From a virus: a stretch of DNA of 44,889 nt. The notes under the pieces were generated by a model. That model saw only the letters and a list, made by a program, of their open reading frames with translations, ran no database searches and had not been told where the DNA came from. Positions 14,001 to 21,503 of this stretch are shown here, in pieces. Positions within the stretch are counted from its first letter, which is position 1. Every line of letters begins with the position of its first letter. The translations under genes and the position numbers were made by a program. The stretch spans positions 1 through 44,889 of the IMG/VR virus record IMGVR_UViG_3300045996_000698. One strand, given 5' to 3'.

Positions 14001-16167
14001 CGGCGCGGTCGCCAACGCCGAGTTCGAGGCGAAGCACGCGCGCGGCGCGGACGGCAAGTTCATCTCCAAGCCCAACTATGAGGGCGTGACAGAGCATCAA
14101 AAGGTCGACCTCGACGGCGTTTATGCCGCCGCACTCGCCGGCAACCTCGGAGACCTCAAGGCGTATGCGCAGCACAGCAGCCCGCCGGCAAAGGCCTATG
14201 CACACTTCCTGCTTGCGGAAATGACGCCGAGCAGTGCTCCGAAGTCGCTCGACCTCCCGCTCGCCTCGAAGCCCACGCCCTACGCCGACATCATCCACGC
14301 GAACGCGTCGCTCTTTGCGAAGGACCCCACCGACAGCGAAGCGCTATTTCAGGTCAAAGACTTCATGAGCAGCCCCAACCCCGATACGGCTGCCTATGCA
14401 ACGAAGCTCTACGGGATGATCAACTCCCCGAAGCCGCCGAGCTACAGCGTCATGCCGCCGCCGCTGGAAGCAGAGAAGGAGCACAGCAAGATCGCGGCGA
14501 ACCTCTACGCCAAGGCGCAGGCCGGGAAGTGGTCGACGGGCGATCAGCTTGGCGAGAATGCCGGCGTCGTCGAGATCATGCAGAACATGCACGCGAGCGG
14601 GCTCAAGAGCGCCAACTACACGACGGAGATGGGCCACACCATCGCCTACGGCAACAACCTCCTCGCCGTGCAGGATTCGACCGAGGGCACGAACTATAAG
14701 TCGCTGCTCTATGGGGCGAAGGCTTCGGTGCTCGATGAACCGAAGGTCGCGCGCCCGGCCGGCGTGATGAAGCCGTCCGGCGAGAGCGACTCGTCACCCT
14801 CACCCGCGACGCCGAAGGCGATCCCGCCGGGCATGCCGGACTTCGACAGCAAGAAGCTCGCACTGACCAACGTGAACGCGGCCAGCGTCAACGCCAAGAT
14901 CGACAAGATCAAGTCGTTCGCCATGTCCGGCAACGAGCAAGGCCTGCTCGCGCTGGGCTACGGCACGAACAACTACGCCAAGTGGCACGTGAAGCACGCC
15001 AACGAAGCGCTCGCGGCCCTCGGCTCGAAGTATCAGGTGCAGCCGGGGCAGAAGCCCAACACTCACCCGGCGCTCGGCGTGAAGGACATGCCGGCTCCTG
15101 CTCCGACGAAGGTCGGTGAGAAGCCCGCGCCCGCGCAGCATGCGCCCTCGGCCGGCACGAAGACGTTGATCAAGGTGCCTGAGTCGGTGCTCCCGACCGC
15201 GCCTGACTTCGCCAACTGGCAGGGACAGGGCAAGGGCCTGTCGTCTATCGCCGAGATCAACGAGTCGAACAACGCGGCGGTGAGCTACGTCAAGCAGCTT
15301 GCCCTCAACGGCGACCTCGAAGCGCTGAAGAACGCGACATTCAAGGAGTTCAACAAGGACACGAAGGCCTTTACCGGCGCGACAAAGAGCTTCGCCGATC
15401 ATCCGTCGAAGTACGTGCAGTCGTATTGGTCCGGTACCATCGACGCGGTCAACGACATCGTCAACCCGCCGAAGCCGCTCGTGCTCGGCAGCAAGTTCTC
15501 GGCGACGACGTTGCAGGCGCTCGCGCGCGAGGCGACGCCCGTGCCGCTGATGACGAAGTTCGCGAAGGTCAAAGACGACCACAAGTTCGGCTTCTGGATC
15601 GCGCTTGGGCAGAGCAGCTTCGCCCCGCCGGCTCCGACTGCGACGCCGTTGTCGCCGGCTGAAATCTCGGCCGGCGCGAAGGCGTGGCAAAGCTATTCAT
15701 CGACGACGAAGACGCTCACGAATTACGTGCAGGGTAGCAGCGCGATCATGCACTCGTACCAGAACGGCGCGACCGAGCATGGCGGCAATAGCCTGATGGA
15801 ACTGTCGAAGGCAGCCGTGAAGGACGCTACGCCGCTGCCGGTCGGCAAGACGCTTTACCGCTGGCAGAACATGCCGAAGGGCATGATCGAGCAGTTGAAG
15901 CTACTGCAACCCGGCGCGATGATTCAGACCACGAGCCCGATGCCGTCGTCGCATCACCCGACCGCCACGCAGGGATTCGGAACGCATCTATTCCGGCTCC
16001 ACGCGGCCAAGGGGGCAGCGGCCCTGCACAGCCACGGCTCGGGCAGTCATCCGGTCGAGAAAGAGGTCACGATCCTCCCCTACCAGCGCTTCATGCTGCT
16101 CAAGAAGCAGTTCACCGGATCGAAGTGGGAAGTGGACTTGCTCATGCTGCCCCCGACGAAGGAGTAA
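11098..16167 (+). CDS. Large polyvalent head-operon protein: Nudix, kinase-like and ADP-ribosyltransferase signatures
   Basis: A 1689-residue protein. Residues 215-350 are Nudix-like: G253...E268-A-W-E271-E272-T-G274, with the three metal-binding Glu kept but Glu259 replaced by Ile and Arg267 by Lys. Residues 700-950 look like a HipA/PI-kinase type fold: K739 in WLVKG, N832-Y-D834...N842, then N-I-D856-P-G-G. The C-terminus has the R-S-E pattern of arginine-type ADP-ribosyltransferases: R1588 (LYRW), T1611-T-S1613, E1654-K-E1656. A GTNNYAK module is duplicated (about 370-455 and 1260-1330) and a GGKF-type motif occurs three times (about 46, 514, 983). No signal peptide. Its position between MuF and the protease suggests packaging in the head and delivery with DNA, like T4 Alt, but this is inference. 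Confidence 0.8.
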   Translation: MNTAHSAVQESSPMSFVENLAALRASTSLTPFDKAKWDKRHPKGTADGGKFAPGDGSSSEPSKKKLTHKEWLASVLGPKYGYSGQHEEPDDDGDPFGAFGDEYGGHQGSLPYSAPLPPPGWKPHPKVDDKGKEVVIRYPSKPTDEKSWTDATRTATWTPGSKTPPSLNGVEMKPWVAPTTPEGWANVSGQNPDLLDPPLVSKVHYTWKDKDGREHSKQKHLSTGVLIVEPDGRVWITKPTNEYGGYQHTFPKGTVEPGIPLQANAIKEAWEETGLKVKIVGVLGDHERDTSVARLYVAQREGGTPSDMGWESQAIKLAPISTVKGVLLNRTHDKKIADDLHVILKRTGIAKAFIPSSSKGYKLPGTNVNAPSHNKKIDAIRALARQGDWKGILSLPFGTNNYAKKQQVGFANKMLEELGVPYKVTAGQKANSFINLPTGKVPNSVRQGLDALAPPGAEKFADQGDKVSEFQAAAQKDIDALTPKPARAKADAPGGGGGFDESKHPRWPAGTPMGGKFKKKDDLGITEPAVDPKTGKPYWHFLDAYKKAQAGNVAAIIAKDPDYSSPKMQAMWKDYKETLLSDLEDKAKKTGQELGATIDVKPALADSLKGSVTSDAGKAWVNGVEIPHTKHEGASTAIGVMGAAAVKGDKALLNKTIDATEQMMMQASDPESSKAWQQAGSFGNKLLAKMDGDIKTEATATRVGGVQSISEWKKVGNKPGGSNPGAVFEDKHGTKWLVKGNAKQLSGEVDDVTSDNRAKNEVLASKLMQAAGIPAVEMKLVDLNGQFGGQKTGQHGKLGVAVKMVPLNGWTGSGAEKMHTQEQFATHAWLANYDVMGMGNDNMGLNTKTGQMVNIDPGGALLFRAQGLPKKGFGNVVDEWDSMRDASKNQWTAAVFKPMTSDQLIESVNAVKKVSPAMIHDLVNTYGPGDALAKIDLAEKLKARRVDLIAKADKLKNPAGTASAAEKVGAVANAEFEAKHARGADGKFISKPNYEGVTEHQKVDLDGVYAAALAGNLGDLKAYAQHSSPPAKAYAHFLLAEMTPSSAPKSLDLPLASKPTPYADIIHANASLFAKDPTDSEALFQVKDFMSSPNPDTAAYATKLYGMINSPKPPSYSVMPPPLEAEKEHSKIAANLYAKAQAGKWSTGDQLGENAGVVEIMQNMHASGLKSANYTTEMGHTIAYGNNLLAVQDSTEGTNYKSLLYGAKASVLDEPKVARPAGVMKPSGESDSSPSPATPKAIPPGMPDFDSKKLALTNVNAASVNAKIDKIKSFAMSGNEQGLLALGYGTNNYAKWHVKHANEALAALGSKYQVQPGQKPNTHPALGVKDMPAPAPTKVGEKPAPAQHAPSAGTKTLIKVPESVLPTAPDFANWQGQGKGLSSIAEINESNNAAVSYVKQLALNGDLEALKNATFKEFNKDTKAFTGATKSFADHPSKYVQSYWSGTIDAVNDIVNPPKPLVLGSKFSATTLQALAREATPVPLMTKFAKVKDDHKFGFWIALGQSSFAPPAPTATPLSPAEISAGAKAWQSYSSTTKTLTNYVQGSSAIMHSYQNGATEHGGNSLMELSKAAVKDATPLPVGKTLYRWQNMPKGMIEQLKLLQPGAMIQTTSPMPSSHHPTATQGFGTHLFRLHAAKGAAALHSHGSGSHPVEKEVTILPYQRFMLLKKQFTGSKWEVDLLMLPPTKE
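12208..12460 (+). repeat. GTNNYAK module, first copy
   Basis: Protein-level repeat in the large protein, residues about 371-455. Shared pattern with the second copy: N-x-KID-x-I, then G-x-L-x-L-x2-GTNNYAK, AN-x2-L-x2-LG, Y-x-V-x2-GQK-x-N. Function unknown. Confidence 0.7.
14863..15080 (+). repeat. GTNNYAK module, second copy
   Basis: Residues about 1256-1330 of the large protein. It repeats the first copy at about half the positions, including the exact GTNNYAK and GQK. This indicates an internal duplication older than the present sequence. Confidence 0.7.
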
Positions 16168-16174
16168 CGCCACC

Positions 16175-16660
16175 ATGCCTATCGACGTTCGGCCAATCGC
16201 CGATCCTGTCGCACTTGAGGGCGTCTTCCCCTCCGGCGGCAAGCCCTACCTCGGCAGCCCCGAAGTAGTCGACGATCTCGTGAAGGGCCTGATGGGCACC
16301 GCGCGAGACTACGTCCGGAACGCGATGAAGCGCGTGGACCCGGAAGACAACCGCCGCGCCATGATGGGCAAGATCGCCGAGACGAAGTCGATCCTGCTAG
16401 GGCAGACGGACCGCTACTCGCCGACTCCGTTCAACACAACCGGCGAGATCGCGCGCTACCTCGCGGGCCGCTACGGCATGCAGGACGATCCCGATCCGCT
16501 CGGGGGTATCCTCGCCAAGATCGCGCTGGACACGGTAAAGCTGTACAAATCGTGGCAGTTGGATCAGATTAGCGACGCCGAGTGTGAGACTCAGCTTGAG
16601 GCCATCAGGACGGAAGCGACACGCGACCTCTTGGGGCTGCCCAACGACAAGGCCGACTGA
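16175..16660 (+). CDS. Hypothetical head-operon protein
   Basis: A 161-residue protein between the large polyvalent protein and the protease. It begins MPIDVRPIADPVALEGVFPS and is mostly helical after residue 35 (EVVDDLVKGLMGTARDYVRN). Its stop overlaps the protease start by TGATG. Possibly a head assembly or internal protein. No domain recognised. Confidence 0.7.
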   Translation: MPIDVRPIADPVALEGVFPSGGKPYLGSPEVVDDLVKGLMGTARDYVRNAMKRVDPEDNRRAMMGKIAETKSILLGQTDRYSPTPFNTTGEIARYLAGRYGMQDDPDPLGGILAKIALDTVKLYKSWQLDQISDAECETQLEAIRTEATRDLLGLPNDKAD

Positions 16661-17091
16661 TGTCCGACGAGAAGAAGCCCGCGACCTTCAGCGCGTTCGT
16701 AGCCTTCGACAAAGCATCGTCTTCCCCCACCGGCGAGTATGTGCGCGGTTGGCTCTCGGTCTCGACCGATGCGAAGGGCAATCCGGTTGTCGACGATCAG
16801 GACGATCAGGTTGTGATCAGCGAGATCACGAAGGCGGCCCACGTCTTCATCAGCAAGAGCCGCGACGGCAAGGTGATGCACAAGGGCCAGCCGGTCGGCG
16901 AGTTCGTCGAGTCGGTCATCATCGACGACGAGTTCGCCGCTGCGCATGGAATTGTCCACAAGCAGCGCGGATGGTGGGGCACCTTCCACGTGCTCGACGC
17001 CGATGTCCGCAAGGATGTCGTCGCCGGCAAGTTCAAGGGCTTTTCCATCGGCGGGGATGGCACCCGCGTCACGCGTCGGAGGAAGAAGTAA
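16660..17091 (+). CDS. XkdF-type prohead protease domain
   Basis: Serine protease that would mature the procapsid by cutting scaffold and capsid proteins. The 143-residue product matches the XkdF (peptidase S78-like) core: GWLSVSTD, DDQVVISEITKAAHVFI, a candidate catalytic His in VMHKGQPVGEFVES, a WWGTFHV strand, and the serine motif GKFKGFSIGG. It ends soon after this motif in a basic tail (RVTRRRKK). The stop overlaps the next start (TAATG), and the following gene begins with what normally follows in XkdF proteins. Confidence 0.82.
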   Translation: MSDEKKPATFSAFVAFDKASSSPTGEYVRGWLSVSTDAKGNPVVDDQDDQVVISEITKAAHVFISKSRDGKVMHKGQPVGEFVESVIIDDEFAAAHGIVHKQRGWWGTFHVLDADVRKDVVAGKFKGFSIGGDGTRVTRRRKK

Positions 17092-18251
17092 TGGAGACCG
17101 AGAACTTCCTGATCGACATGAACATCACCGAGGTCTCTCTCGTGACCGAGCCGTCGAATGACGAGGCGCGCGTCATGTTCGTGAAGATGTCGAAGGGTAG
17201 CGACTCGCCGGGCTTCGAGACGTGCAAGGGCTGCAAGAGCGCCGACGCCTGCTCGAAGGCGCGCATGTGCGCGACGAAGTCGCCGGCCGCCGAGCGCTTC
17301 GCCAAGCTGTCGGCCGTGCTGCACGAATCGGGCGCGCGAAAAAATGGCGCTATCACAGTTGCGACGATCATCGAGAAGATCGCGACCCTGCGCGACGAGA
17401 TCGAAGTCGCTAACAGCGACGAGGCATTGACGAGCGTACAGCGCTCGAACACAATCAATGAGAGTTTCGAGAAGTTTTCCGGTGCGCTCGACGAGCTTGT
17501 GCCGGAGGCGGCCATCAGCAAGGCAGTAGCCGATACGATGGCCTCGTTCACCAAGGGCGACAATCCAGACGCCATCGTGCAGGAGCTACATATGGACCAG
17601 AAGGAACTCGCCGAGGCGTTGGAGAAGGCCGAAGCCACCATCGAGAAGCTGAAGGCCGACCTCGTCACTTCGACCGCGACCATCTCCAAGCTGGAGAAGG
17701 CCGCGAAGCAGAGCGCGCCCGACGCCGCCGACGAAGTCATCTTCGAGGGCATGAGCCCGGTGGCCATCGCGAAGTTCAAGGAGCAGCGCGACGAGGTCGC
17801 CCTCATGAAGGCCGCCATCGCCAAGCAGGAGACCGACAAGCTCGTCGGCGAACTGACGACCGTCTTCAAGGCGGCCGGCATCCCCGACTTCGAGAAGGTC
17901 GCCGCTGCGTTCCAGCGCGTGAGCATCGGCAAGGCCAAGGGCTCCGAGAAGTCCGTGGTCGATGGCAAGGAAGTGATGTCCGTCGCCGATGTCGACGTGC
18001 TCAAGCAGGCCTTGCTCGCCAAGGCCGCCACCGCCTCCGCGCCGCTGGGCGCGCTGGGCAAGGTGGTCATCGCCAAGAGCGAAGACGACGGCTCCGATCC
18101 GGAGGCTGAACTCAAGGAGAAGGCCGCCGGCATCGCCAAGGCCAAGAAGATCACCGTCGAGGCGGCCTTCGCCGAGGCGATGGACGAGAACCCGGAACTC
18201 TACCAGCGCTATCGCGTGCGCAAGGCCGCTCGCACCGTCGTCCACAACTAA
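17091..18251 (+). CDS. Capsid scaffold protein with XkdF C-terminal-like start
   Basis: A 386-residue protein from ATG 17091. Residues 1-35 (MNITEVSLVTEPSNDEARVM) resemble the EVS-V-x-PAN segment that follows the protease core in single-chain XkdF proteins. A cysteine cluster, CKGCKSADACSKARMC (C-x2-C-x5-C-x5-C, about residues 44-59), could bind metal. From about 165 to 270 it is a long coiled coil (LAEALEKAEATIEKLKADLV), as expected for a scaffold. It is coupled to the protease by TAATG. A -1 shift on the purine run before 17091 could also give a fused product. Confidence 0.75.
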   Translation: METENFLIDMNITEVSLVTEPSNDEARVMFVKMSKGSDSPGFETCKGCKSADACSKARMCATKSPAAERFAKLSAVLHESGARKNGAITVATIIEKIATLRDEIEVANSDEALTSVQRSNTINESFEKFSGALDELVPEAAISKAVADTMASFTKGDNPDAIVQELHMDQKELAEALEKAEATIEKLKADLVTSTATISKLEKAAKQSAPDAADEVIFEGMSPVAIAKFKEQRDEVALMKAAIAKQETDKLVGELTTVFKAAGIPDFEKVAAAFQRVSIGKAKGSEKSVVDGKEVMSVADVDVLKQALLAKAATASAPLGALGKVVIAKSEDDGSDPEAELKEKAAGIAKAKKITVEAAFAEAMDENPELYQRYRVRKAARTVVHN

Positions 18252-18291
18252 CGGTCCCTGATCGACCGCCAACTCTGAATCCGAGGACATC

Positions 18292-18723
18292 ATGGGCCAC
18301 ACGATCACTCTTTCGCTCTCCAAGCTGGCCGCTGCCGATCTGCGCACGCACCAGTTCAAGTTCGTCAACCTCGACTCGACCGGCAAGGTCGTCCTGGCCG
18401 ATGCGGCTGGCGAGCAGTGCCTCGGCGTTCTGCTCAACAAGCCCAACACGGGCGAGATCGCCACGGTCGCGGTCGCTGGCGTCGTCCCGGTGAAGGCCGG
18501 CGGCGTCATCGCGGTCGGCGGCGCGATCAAGTCCGGCGCGGCCGGCACCGCTCTCGCGGCCTCGGCCGGCGTGACCAACACGTCCGACGCGGGCGCGGCT
18601 TCCGATCCCCTCGTCGGCAGCTACGTGATGGGCATGCACGTCGGCGCGGCGGCTTCCGCTGCGAACGACGTGATCGACATGCTGATCACCCGCGAGGGCG
18701 TGATCCCGACCACTGCGGCCTAA
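18292..18723 (+). CDS. Capsid decoration protein (DUF2190-like)
   Basis: A 143-residue, Ala/Gly/Val-rich all-beta protein placed between scaffold and major capsid genes. Features such as FKFVNLDSTGKVVLADAAGE and GVVPVKAGGVIAVGGAIKSG match DUF2190-type capsid cement proteins, which bind the outside of the expanded shell. GAGGACATC gives a good ribosome-binding site for ATG 18292. Confidence 0.78.
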   Translation: MGHTITLSLSKLAAADLRTHQFKFVNLDSTGKVVLADAAGEQCLGVLLNKPNTGEIATVAVAGVVPVKAGGVIAVGGAIKSGAAGTALAASAGVTNTSDAGAASDPLVGSYVMGMHVGAAASAANDVIDMLITREGVIPTTAA

Positions 18724-18797
18724 TCGGCCCAATCAAGAAACCCCTCTTTCATCGACCACCGGAAGTCTGACCGCGACCGGCATCAGGAGCAGAGAAA

Positions 18798-19781
18798 ATG
18801 GAGCCGACGACTTCCGACGTTCATGTCAATGGCCCGCTGACCAACATCAGCATCGCCTTCATGCAGGGCGAGGATGCCTTCATCGCCAACAAGGTGTTCC
18901 CCAACATCCCGGTCACGAAGCAGAGCGACCTCTACTTCACCTACGACCGCGGCGAGTTCAACCGCGACGACATGAAGGAACGCGCGCCGGGCACCGAAGC
19001 GGAGGGCGGCGGCTACACGATGAATGCTGACGCGAGCTACTACGCTCGCCAGTATTCGTTCAAGCACGACATCCCCGATCCGGTGCGCGCCAACGCCGAC
19101 GTGCCCCACAACCCGGACCGCGCCGCGACGATGTTCGTGTCGCGCAAGGGCCTGATCCGCCGCGAGCGCATCTTCGCGACGAACTACTTCTCCACGGGCC
19201 TGTGGACCTACGGCAAGGTCGGCGCCTCCTCGGCGTCGGGCACCGATGTCAAGTATTGGAGCGACACCACGTCGACTCCGATCACCGACGTTCGCCTCGG
19301 CAAGCAGCGCGTGCTGGAGAGCACGGGCTTCGAGCCCAACACGCTGATCTTGGGCCGCAAGGTCTATGACGTGCTGTGCGATCACCCGTCGTTCCTCGAC
19401 CGCATCAAGTATGGGCAGGACAACGCCGTCCCGGCCCGCGTGACGCGCGCTGCCATGGCGCAGCTTTTCGAGGTCGACAACGTCTACGTGATGAACGCGA
19501 TCTACAACACGGCCGCCAAGGGTCAGACCGCGTCGCACTCCTTCATCGGCGGCAATCACGCGCTGCTCATGTATGTCACCCCGACGCCCGACATCATGAC
19601 GCCGACTGCCGGCTACACCTTCTCGTGGACCGGCATGTTCGGCAACAGCCAGCTTGGCACCCGCATCCGCCAGTACCGCATGGAGTCGATCCAGTCGGAC
19701 CGCGTCGAGATCGATATGTGCTTCGACCTGAAGCTCGTGTCGGCGGACCTCGGCTACTTCTTCACCAGCGTCATCCAGTAA
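18798..19781 (+). CDS. Major capsid protein (HK97 fold)
   Basis: A 327-residue main shell protein. It shows the pattern of phage major capsid proteins with FIANKVFPNIPVTKQSDLYF, then YDRGEFNRDD, a GGGYTMNADASYYARQY strand region and IPDPVRANADVPHNPDRAAT. The C-terminal third is beta-rich (YTFSWTGMFGNSQLGTRIRQ). It follows the decoration protein and is followed directly by a strong terminator. No long N-terminal delta domain is present, which fits with a separate scaffold. Confidence 0.88.
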   Translation: MEPTTSDVHVNGPLTNISIAFMQGEDAFIANKVFPNIPVTKQSDLYFTYDRGEFNRDDMKERAPGTEAEGGGYTMNADASYYARQYSFKHDIPDPVRANADVPHNPDRAATMFVSRKGLIRRERIFATNYFSTGLWTYGKVGASSASGTDVKYWSDTTSTPITDVRLGKQRVLESTGFEPNTLILGRKVYDVLCDHPSFLDRIKYGQDNAVPARVTRAAMAQLFEVDNVYVMNAIYNTAAKGQTASHSFIGGNHALLMYVTPTPDIMTPTAGYTFSWTGMFGNSQLGTRIRQYRMESIQSDRVEIDMCFDLKLVSADLGYFFTSVIQ

Positions 19782-19810
19782 TCGGCCCTCTAAGGCCGCA
19801 GCCGACAACG

Positions 19811-19843
19811 GGGCCGCCGGCACAAACCGGCGGCCCTTTTTTT
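19811..19843 (+). terminator. Intrinsic terminator after the major capsid gene
   Basis: GGGCCGCCGG, loop CACAAA, CCGGCGGCCC, then eight T. It is the strongest terminator of the window. It would reduce read-through from capsid to tail genes, and so set the high capsid to tail protein ratio. Confidence 0.9.
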
Positions 19844-19862
19844 CAAATGGGAGAACCTGACC

Positions 19863-20513
19863 GTGACCGCCCGAAAGAAGAAGACCACCGCGAAGAAGAA
19901 GGCCGCAGCCAAGGCCGCGACGCCGCAGACTGGCCCGCATGTGCAGGCACAGGTGACGACCACCATGCCGCTGATGCGCAAGGGCATGGACTATCAAGTG
20001 ACCAATCTGCGCCTGATCAATGGCCGCTGGTATGAGAGCGGTGAACTCCTCGATCAGGAGCAGGCCTTCAAGGGCATGAACGAGACCGAGCGCAAGCTCG
20101 CGCTCGAATCGTGGCGGCGTCACAAGATCATCGTCGACTACGATCCGGAGAACCCGGCGATGCCGATCCCCGAGTCGAAGATCGTCTCGAAGCCGATCAC
20201 GGCCGAGGAGCGCAAGGCCATGCGCAAGGCCGATCCCAACATCGCCGGCCGCGTGTCGCCGAAGTACGGCGGCTTCGAACGCTGGTATGTCACCGACAAC
20301 AACGGCACGGGCAAGCGCGTGCCCGACGAGGCCTACTTCGACGGCATCACCGCCCGCGTGAAGTGCCAATTGCGGTGCAACGAGATCAACAAGGAGCGCG
20401 GCTTCGAGCCGACGCAGGCGGAACTCGACGCCGTCATGATGGCCCCCGGCGGGCCGGGAGATCGCGACGACTCCCCGCACGCGCGCGTCTACAACGCCTC
20501 GATGCCCTCGTAG
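19863..20513 (+). CDS. Hypothetical head or neck protein with basic N-terminus
   Basis: A 216-residue protein from GTG 19863. The first 20 residues are Lys/Ala-rich (TARKKKTTAKKKAAAKAATP) and probably disordered, followed by an alpha/beta region (MPLMRKGMDYQVTNLRLING). It is the first gene after the capsid terminator and before the neck genes. Position suggests a neck or capsid-linked role; no family is recognised. Confidence 0.7.
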   Translation: MTARKKKTTAKKKAAAKAATPQTGPHVQAQVTTTMPLMRKGMDYQVTNLRLINGRWYESGELLDQEQAFKGMNETERKLALESWRRHKIIVDYDPENPAMPIPESKIVSKPITAEERKAMRKADPNIAGRVSPKYGGFERWYVTDNNGTGKRVPDEAYFDGITARVKCQLRCNEINKERGFEPTQAELDAVMMAPGGPGDRDDSPHARVYNASMPS

Positions 20514-20520
20514 GTGAAGC

Positions 20521-21126
20521 ATGGCGCTGATCGTCGAAGACGGCACGGGCAAGGTTGACGCGGAGTCCTACGAGTCCGTCGCCAACTACACGACGTATTG
20601 CGCCGCGCGCGGCCTCGACCTCGGCGCGGCGACCGATGCCGACAAGGAAGCCGACTTGCGCAAGGGCACGGCCTTCCTCGACGGCTACTTCCGCCTCCGG
20701 GGCATTCGCGGCAGCGCCACGCAGGCGCTCGAATTTCCGCGCGCTGCCGGCACGCTCGACCGAGACGGCTACGAGATCACCGGAGTCCCGCTGGCCATCA
20801 AGCATGCTGCTTGCGAGATGGGCTTCGCGGCGCGCAGCGCGCCCGACAACGACGTGCTGCCCAACACGACTGTCGGCATCAAGAGCGAGACGGTCGGGCC
20901 GATCAGCACGACCTACATGGACGGCATGGCTGCCACGCCGAGCTATCCCAAGGTGGTCGGCATGCTGCGCCGTTACACGCGGCTCGACGAGCCCGTTCCT
21001 GTGCCGCTGTCGATGGCCCCCACGAGCGAGCCGTTCTTCGGCGTCGATCTGCACGAGTCGGTCGGCGGTCCGATCCCCGGCGCGGACGAGCAGACGGACG
21101 ATCTCACGCTCGAAGACAATGCGTAG
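20521..21126 (+). CDS. Head-tail adaptor (DnaT-like domain family)
   Basis: A 201-residue protein. The start MALIVEDGTGKVDAESYESV, the DLRKGTAFLDGYF helix, the LEFPRAAG motif and VPLAIKHAACEMGFA match the family annotated as 'DnaT-like ssDNA binding'. In phage operons at this position it behaves as the first head-tail connector (gp6/gp15 type). The C-terminal 50 residues are acidic. It binds below the portal ring by analogy. Confidence 0.75.
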   Translation: MALIVEDGTGKVDAESYESVANYTTYCAARGLDLGAATDADKEADLRKGTAFLDGYFRLRGIRGSATQALEFPRAAGTLDRDGYEITGVPLAIKHAACEMGFAARSAPDNDVLPNTTVGIKSETVGPISTTYMDGMAATPSYPKVVGMLRRYTRLDEPVPVPLSMAPTSEPFFGVDLHESVGGPIPGADEQTDDLTLEDNA

Positions 21127-21132
21127 GCCGCC

Positions 21133-21501
21133 ATGGGCACCTATTCGGCCCTGTCGCAACGCGCCTACAATCTGATCAAGCGCAAGGGCCGCGCGGTCAC
21201 GATCTCGCGCGACGCCGAGACCTCCGATCCGATCACGCAGACGAAGTCGATCACGGCGAGCACCGCCAGCACCTTCGCCGTGAGCGTCAACGTCGATGTC
21301 GGCCGGGCAACGACGCTGTTCGGCTCGATTGTCCATCGCAACATCAACCGGCTCTACGTCGCCTGCAAAGACCTCGCGCTCGTGCCGAAGGTCGGCGACC
21401 GCATCACGTGGGGCGGCTACGACTGGAACGTGCTGCGCGGCGGCAACATCGACCCGGACGGCACCGAGGTCATCGTCTCCGATGTCTACATGGAGCGCTG
21501 A
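21133..21501 (+). CDS. Head closure / stopper protein
   Basis: A 122-residue protein of mostly beta structure (VPKVGDRITWGGYDWNVLRG, SDVYMER at the end). Size, fold pattern and location between the adaptor and the HK97 gp10-like gene fit a head-tail stopper, which closes the DNA channel. Direct sequence similarity to a named family is weak. Confidence 0.65.
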   Translation: MGTYSALSQRAYNLIKRKGRAVTISRDAETSDPITQTKSITASTASTFAVSVNVDVGRATTLFGSIVHRNINRLYVACKDLALVPKVGDRITWGGYDWNVLRGGNIDPDGTEVIVSDVYMER

Positions 21502-21503
21502 CC

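Noticed and set aside
18783-20552. Leftward 589-codon frame opposite capsid genes
   Set aside because: Antisense shadow: the product is rich in Arg, His, Val and Leu, and runs across the terminator and three real genes.
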